DNA from: Purshia tridentata
Taxonomy: Eukaryota > Streptophyta > Magnoliopsida > Rosales > Rosaceae
DNA length: 28,247 bases
Reading direction: 5' to 3'
NCBI GenBank assembly: GCA_003254885.1
Contig: QANT01003889.1
Location: 1 to 28,247 of the forward strand
The translations under genes were made by a program, and so were the position numbers. This document shows, one piece after another, positions 20,724-28,247 of this stretch (positions within the stretch are counted from its first letter, which is position 1; each line of letters begins with the position of its first letter). The notes beneath the pieces were generated by a model. That model worked only from the letters and a program-made list of their open reading frames with translations. It searched no databases and was not told the DNA's origin.

Positions 20724-21949
20724 TCAACTTTGCTCTTCATCTCCAATGCCCTTTTCCGCTGCAATTTCCGCCATCAATTCATCAAAATTTTCAGACTTCT
20801 TCAGCAATAGCTCGATCTGAGAAGCCAAAGATTTAGCAGCCATCACTATTACCAAGAGTAAAAACAGCACATTGCATGTAAAAAAACATGCTTGAGACAT
20901 ACCCAGTTAATAAAATAGCAAAGAACACCCAATTTGATTTCTTAGCAACAACAAATTTATGAGAAGGACCACATTCTGCAAGGCTCTACTTTGCAAGCAT
21001 TTTATATACACCTTGGCATAATCAAATTCAATAACATTCTTTTAGCATTACGTTGGCTTTTTGGATGGGTCGTCCCCTCAAGTCATCCTTTATATCAACA
21101 GTTGAGGTCTTGATCTCTGCAGTAAAAGAGTTATAATTAACAATAGTTAACAATTTTGCTCAGAACTCAAAAAAGCAGATGGCGGCAAGAAACTTACTCT
21201 TCTCAACAGCCAATCCATTGTTTTTCAAAATTTCTGCAATGGTAACGACGGTGACAATGGCTGCAAAAATGCACATAATACAGAATGAGCACATCAATGG
21301 CTGTTAAAATGCACACATCAATGTTCAAATTAATCAGGACAATGTGAAGCACGCGACAATACCTTACTGATACCCTGTTGGAAAAAGCAGAAGCTTGTAT
21401 GATACATGAACAGTGATATGTATGTTCCATAAAAAAAAGATAAAAAAACTATATATCTTGATTAATTGTTTCTGATTCATAGGTTATTTAAGGAATAACA
21501 GGATCTTTTCTGACAATGTCGAATGATGTTTTCCAAGAATAAATAACGAAAAGAAAAGGAGATTGTTAGAAAACAGACAAAGAAAAGGAGAAATTACCCA
21601 TTCCAAGGGCAGAAAACTGGACCTCATTGTACTGCTGCATATACCTCTACAGCACCAATTAAAATTTAAGATATTAAAAAAACTCAACAATTCAAGCAAT
21701 ACCGGAGAAGAACTATAAAAGAAGCAAATTGAGCTAACCCAATATACATTAACAATAACAGTGAAAATATAAAAATTCAAATTGTGAAAAAAACACAGAA
21801 ACAGAGAAAAAAGAGAGTACCTTGGCGAGATTGACGTAGAAGAAAATAGGTTTCTTGGTGTTGGAGACTTGAATCCGGTTAGTCTTGTTGTAGGAATCTC
21901 GAGAAGCACCTAAGTTCATGCTGTTCACGCCTTCAGTAATCTCTTCCAT
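20724..21949 (-). CDS. Alba-domain DNA/RNA-binding protein
   Basis: Five exons: 21821-21949, 21598-21646, 21198-21260, 21052-21116, 20724-20816. They give 399 bases and 132 residues. The product reads MEEITEGVNSMNLG, then NRIQVSNTKKPIFFYVNLAK, RYMQQYNEVQFSALGMA, IVTVVTIAEILKNNGLAVEK and RGRPIQKANIELLLKKSENF, ending in an acidic tail GDEEQS. This is the short plant Alba type (Arabidopsis At1g29250/At2g34160 group, from memory). The KKPIFFYVNLAK segment and the following helix form the nucleic-acid-binding part. Plant Alba proteins bind R-loops or RNA and occur in nucleus and cytoplasm; which applies here is not visible. The exon 4 donor gives Asn where relatives have Lys, a conservative difference. 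TGGGCC site II elements lie upstream at 22049-22054 and 22057-22062. Confidence 0.93.
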
Positions 21950-22048
21950 CGTATTCCAAAATCCTGACGTTCTCTCTGAGGATGAGGCGGAGCTGTGACT
22001 CAGAGTGACTGAGTGAGGCCTAGGCTCTAACCAAAAGCTTTAGGCAGT

Positions 22049-22062
22049 TGGGCCTGTGGGCC
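22049..22062 (-). promoter_or_regulatory. Site II pair upstream of the Alba gene
   Basis: Two TGGGCC hexamers two bases apart, about 100 bp upstream of the Alba start codon. Doubled site II elements are a usual arrangement in plant growth-linked promoters. No telo box is seen beside them. Confidence 0.55.
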
Positions 22063-22441
22063 TGTGATTTGGTTTTAACCTTTTAAGAATAATTAGAAAT
22101 AGATCCAATTTTGAAGGGTCATTCAGATTAAAACCATATAGAAATTTAAATTAATACTTAAATTTAATTTTTTAGACTGAGGTCTAAAAAATAGACCTTT
22201 TAAAATTTTGACTCATATTATCTCTTAAAATTAAAGTAATCAATATGAATTAATTTTAAAAATTATAAAAGATAATATCTATTCAAACATTTTTAATTAA
22301 AACATTCAAGATTATTTAGTTTTTTATTTTTTAATTTGAAATAATAAATGATAATATCCATGTATATTATATAATAAAAATATATATTAACTCATAAAAA
22401 ATAATCAAACAAGTAAGAAAAAAAAAATTATATATATATAG
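22063..22441. other. AT-rich intergenic DNA
   Basis: No open frame or gene. The sequence is long AT-rich tracts ending in an A run and a TA run near 22430-22440. Confidence 0.5.
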
Positions 22442-22711
22442 GTACATTTCAATTGTACCAATATTTGTGTTGGAATATATATATATTTATTTATTTGAGC
22501 TGCTTCATTTCTTGAGTTTTGAGGGTAAATCTCATTTTTTCACCCCATCTCCTCGTAGGGTATAAAATGGATTCGATAGAGGTGTTATGTTAGGATTTAA
22601 CTCTGGAATTTTGGGCGGAGCCCAAAATTCCACCAAAATCCTAAAGTTAAAACCTAACATAAAAGCCGACAAACCAAAGCCGATCGATTGATTGGTACAA
22701 TTAAAATGTAT
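22442..22711. mobile_element. MITE-like element with 20-bp terminal inverted repeats and an internal hairpin
   Basis: TACATTTCAATTGTACCAAT begins at about 22442, and its inverse ATTGGTACAATTAAAATGTA ends at about 22711, with one mismatch in 20. Between them 22585-22662 forms a strong hairpin: ATGTTAGGATTTAAC pairs with GTTAAAACCTAACAT and GGAATTTTGGGC with GCCCAAAATTCC, with a bulge on the right side. There is no open frame. I cannot see a convincing target duplication. The size and structure suggest a miniature non-autonomous element of unassigned superfamily. Confidence 0.45.
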
Positions 22712-23779
22712 TTACAAACCAGAATCAATCGTTCATTTGATACAGTTAAATTCCATAATTAATTATAGGATAATATAATAATATTAATTAGGATATATAA
22801 TATAATATTATAATATTAAAGTAATATACAATTAGAATAATATTATGATAATACTAGGATAATATTAAAATTTACATATAATTAATTTTAGGATAATATT
22901 ATACATTTTTTTAATATATTAAAAACATCTGAATAATATTTTTGAACTTTAGTAAAAAAAAAAAATGTATTAAAGTATTAGTCTAAGAGAAGAGAAAAAA
23001 TTAGACCAGCCTATAAATCACCTTAACTTTAACACCAAACTATGTTCTCCCTTTTAACCTTAAAAAAAAAAATTACACTGTACACATGCACACAAGCAAA
23101 CCACAATTTTTTATTAGGGTCATCCTAATATTTGAACTAATTATTAAATTAATCTTTTTTTATTTTTTTTGGAAGTACTGAATTAAACTACTTTTGCTTT
23201 AGAACTAACTATATTATTGCAAAACCAACTTGAACAAAACTATTCTGTGACTTCTGTCCAACAATTGGTTTTTAAATCTAAATGAAGGCAAAGAATTTAA
23301 GCAAGAATGAAAAAAAATTATAAAGCAAGAAAACAGAAGAAGATGTAGTACAGGAGGCAATACAAATTATAAAGCAGAAGGCCCATTCAGATCACTTGAG
23401 CATTAATATATAAAACAGGAAATTTAGAACTTGGTTCATATCACAACCACAACAGCAACAACATTCCCCACTCTGTCTTCAATACAAAAAGATGGCAAAA
23501 GAAGAATACTCGATGAAAAAGGCTTCTCCATACTTTGATCAGTTCAAGGCCTCAAGTTAGTTATGGATCACATCCTCCAAAACTGAAGCTCAGTAATGCT
23601 TCAACCACTTGTGTAGATCACCACTTGCCAGAAGAACTGTGAGGATATTAGGCTGAGCAATGTTCCAACCTATAGTTAGTCTTCTGCAACTATCTGCACC
23701 TTTATCTATTAATATGACTATCATATACCCTAAGTAAATATGCCACCTTCAAGTAAAAATGTCAAAATGTTCAGCAAAT
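22712..23779. other. AT-rich intergenic DNA, then 3' flank of the helicase gene
   Basis: 22755-22920 is extremely AT-rich, with the motif AGGATAATATTA and close variants recurring (about 22767, 22788, 22856, 22890); it could be a matrix-attachment-like stretch. From about 23350 the composition becomes mixed, as expected for the helicase 3' untranslated region. No gene seen. Confidence 0.45.
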
Positions 23780-26965
<3,186 letters not shown>

Positions 26966-27350
26966 TGTGATAGTTTTTTCTTTTCACAAAAGTAAAAAGC
27001 ACAATAACTAATTAAGAAGATAACATGAAGCGTTTAAAAAGGCCAGTGATGGTTGTTATAATGGAGGAGAGAAAATGAAAGGGTGTCTGTTTTATAAATG
27101 CAGAGCAAAATTGAGGTTTTAGAAGCTGTACGGACTGAGGTGGTGGACTGTGGGTTGGTTCGAATATCAATATGGTTTGCGTATTTGGTGAATGAGACCA
27201 AGAGAGAGAGGGTGAGATGATCTGGTGCAGTATGTAAGTAATTCAACTCTCTCTCTTCCTCTTCCTTATAAAGCTGCAAAACCCTAAAAACCTAGAGAGA
27301 AGAGAGAGGAGTGTTTCCGAGAGGGTAGGAGATGTATGTGGGAGAGTGGA
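26966..27350 (-). promoter_or_regulatory. Helicase leader/promoter region
   Basis: Upstream of the helicase start the minus strand contains CT-rich microsatellite-like runs (around 27195-27320), a CTTTATAAGG sequence near 27265-27274 that could act as TATA, and a telo-box sequence AAACCCTAA on the plus strand at 27279-27287. The transcript start is not determinable by eye. Confidence 0.4.
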
Positions 27351-28019
27351 AAAGGCATAATAATTTGCACGTTCGTTTACTGCGCGCGTGCATGAAACAT
27401 GAAACGCCTGACATTTTTTTTCCTGTTTGACTAAAATACCCTCATGTCTGTATATTATTGTCGGAACAGTCCTCTAAGATATGACGTGGGTCTCTGCCAG
27501 TACTTTATGCAGGAGGGTACGGTGAGGTTTCGTTTAGAGGATAAAATCCTAGGAAATATCTTTTAGATTTGTGAGACCAGAGATCGTGACGTGGACTTTG
27601 CTTTGTGGGTGGCAGCTAAGTAATTGGAAATATGGGACTCTTTGGTGCCAAACGCGCGATGAATGTGAGTTGGCTTCAGTTATCGAGAATCCCGACGGCC
27701 CGGAGGGTATAATCGGAATTGGGAATATTTTCTTAACTTGCCAGTTACGGCTAAATGGCCTATGCATGACTAGGTGGCGATTTGATGATGTAATTAATCC
27801 CTGTTTAATCATAGGCTCATAGGCTCAATATTCTATATTTTGATATCTTCAAGGAACCATTATTTGAATTTTGATTTAACTTCTCCAAAGTAGTTAAAAA
27901 ACTATTTGAATCTTTTCATTGAACAATTGATGAGTCACCCCTTAAAGGTACTATAAGGTGATTTTATTTTTTGAAATTATAATTTTAATAATGTTAACAC
28001 ATAATTGAAATTGTTTACA
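27351..28019. other. Distal 5' flank of the helicase gene
   Basis: No convincing gene; open frames at 27549-27822 on both strands lack recognisable motifs. Two identical TGACGTGG octamers (27482-27489 and 27587-27594) carry the ACGT core bound by bZIP factors. Confidence 0.45.
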
Positions 28020-28247
28020 TTTTAAATCATTTATTATAAATTATTTATACAAAAAATTAACTCAATCGGAAATTATTTGGTTATAAAATTATTGTCAATT
28101 AAATATAAAAAATTAATGATTTAGTCAAAAAATAACTTCTTAATTCAAAATCATTTATTTTTTTTAGTTAATTGACAATAATTATATAACTAAACGATTT
28201 TCGATTAAATTAATTTTTTGTATAATTGATTTATAATAAGTGATATA
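28020..28247. mobile_element. Partial inverted-repeat element related to the one at 591-966
   Basis: The left arm, from about 28020, contains AACTCAATCGGAAATTATTT and the following GGTT (28059-28082), identical over 24 bases to 705-728 in the first element. The inverse occurs in degenerate form at about 28160-28240, so the piece folds back on itself. The right end runs off the window, and the outer AATGCTTGGG terminus of the first element is not seen on the left. I therefore call it a related, more diverged, incomplete copy. Confidence 0.55.

Noticed and set aside
27549..27822. Overlapping open frames on both strands near the right end
   Set aside because: Both strands are open over the same stretch, neither product has recognisable domains, and codon use does not favour either.

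Overview
This is a gene-dense piece of a plant nuclear genome, most likely a eudicot. The genes carry short GT-AG introns, the intergenic DNA is AT-rich and holds miniature inverted-repeat elements, promoters carry site II (TGGGCY) and telo-box (AAACCCTA) elements, and one gene encodes a PLS-class pentatricopeptide repeat protein of a kind expanded in land plants. I could not identify the species. There is one ambiguous base (N) at 1006.

Layout: 1-1880 is AT-rich and holds a 376-bp fold-back element flanked by 9-bp direct repeats. A single-exon PPR gene (2090-4426, +) follows, then tRNA-Ser(AGA) (4635-4716, -). SNU13, the 15.5K snRNP/snoRNP protein, lies on the minus strand (5699-7399, 5 coding exons). 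A repeat-rich gap comes next, then the signal peptidase catalytic subunit SEC11 (8709-11686, +, 8 exons). About 1.8 kb without a recognised gene separates it from an ER-type DnaJ protein with a membrane anchor (13529-14635, -). That gene is divergent from the ribosome-assembly factor RRS1 (15266-17866, +, 8 exons). Next are a BT1-like mitochondrial carrier family member (18786-20387, +, 3 exons), an Alba-domain nucleic-acid-binding protein (20724-21949, -, 5 exons), an AT-rich repeat region, a Ded1/DDX3-type DEAD-box RNA helicase (23780-26965, -, 6 exons), and a terminal stretch holding a second inverted-repeat element related to the first.

All exon joins were read by eye from splice dinucleotides, phase and protein-family continuity. 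For each multi-exon gene the joined coding length is a multiple of three and the product has the size expected for its family. Most of the genes are housekeeping genes for RNA and protein production: tRNA, SNU13, RRS1, Alba, DEAD helicase, SEC11 and DnaJ. Several share the site II/telo-box promoter style of plant growth-linked translation genes. I see no operon-like or novel multi-gene system. The most interesting items are the inverted-repeat elements, the SNU13 start codon standing alone in its exon, the compact divergent DnaJ/RRS1 promoter, and an unrecognised coding-like fragment near 4.8-5.0 kb.
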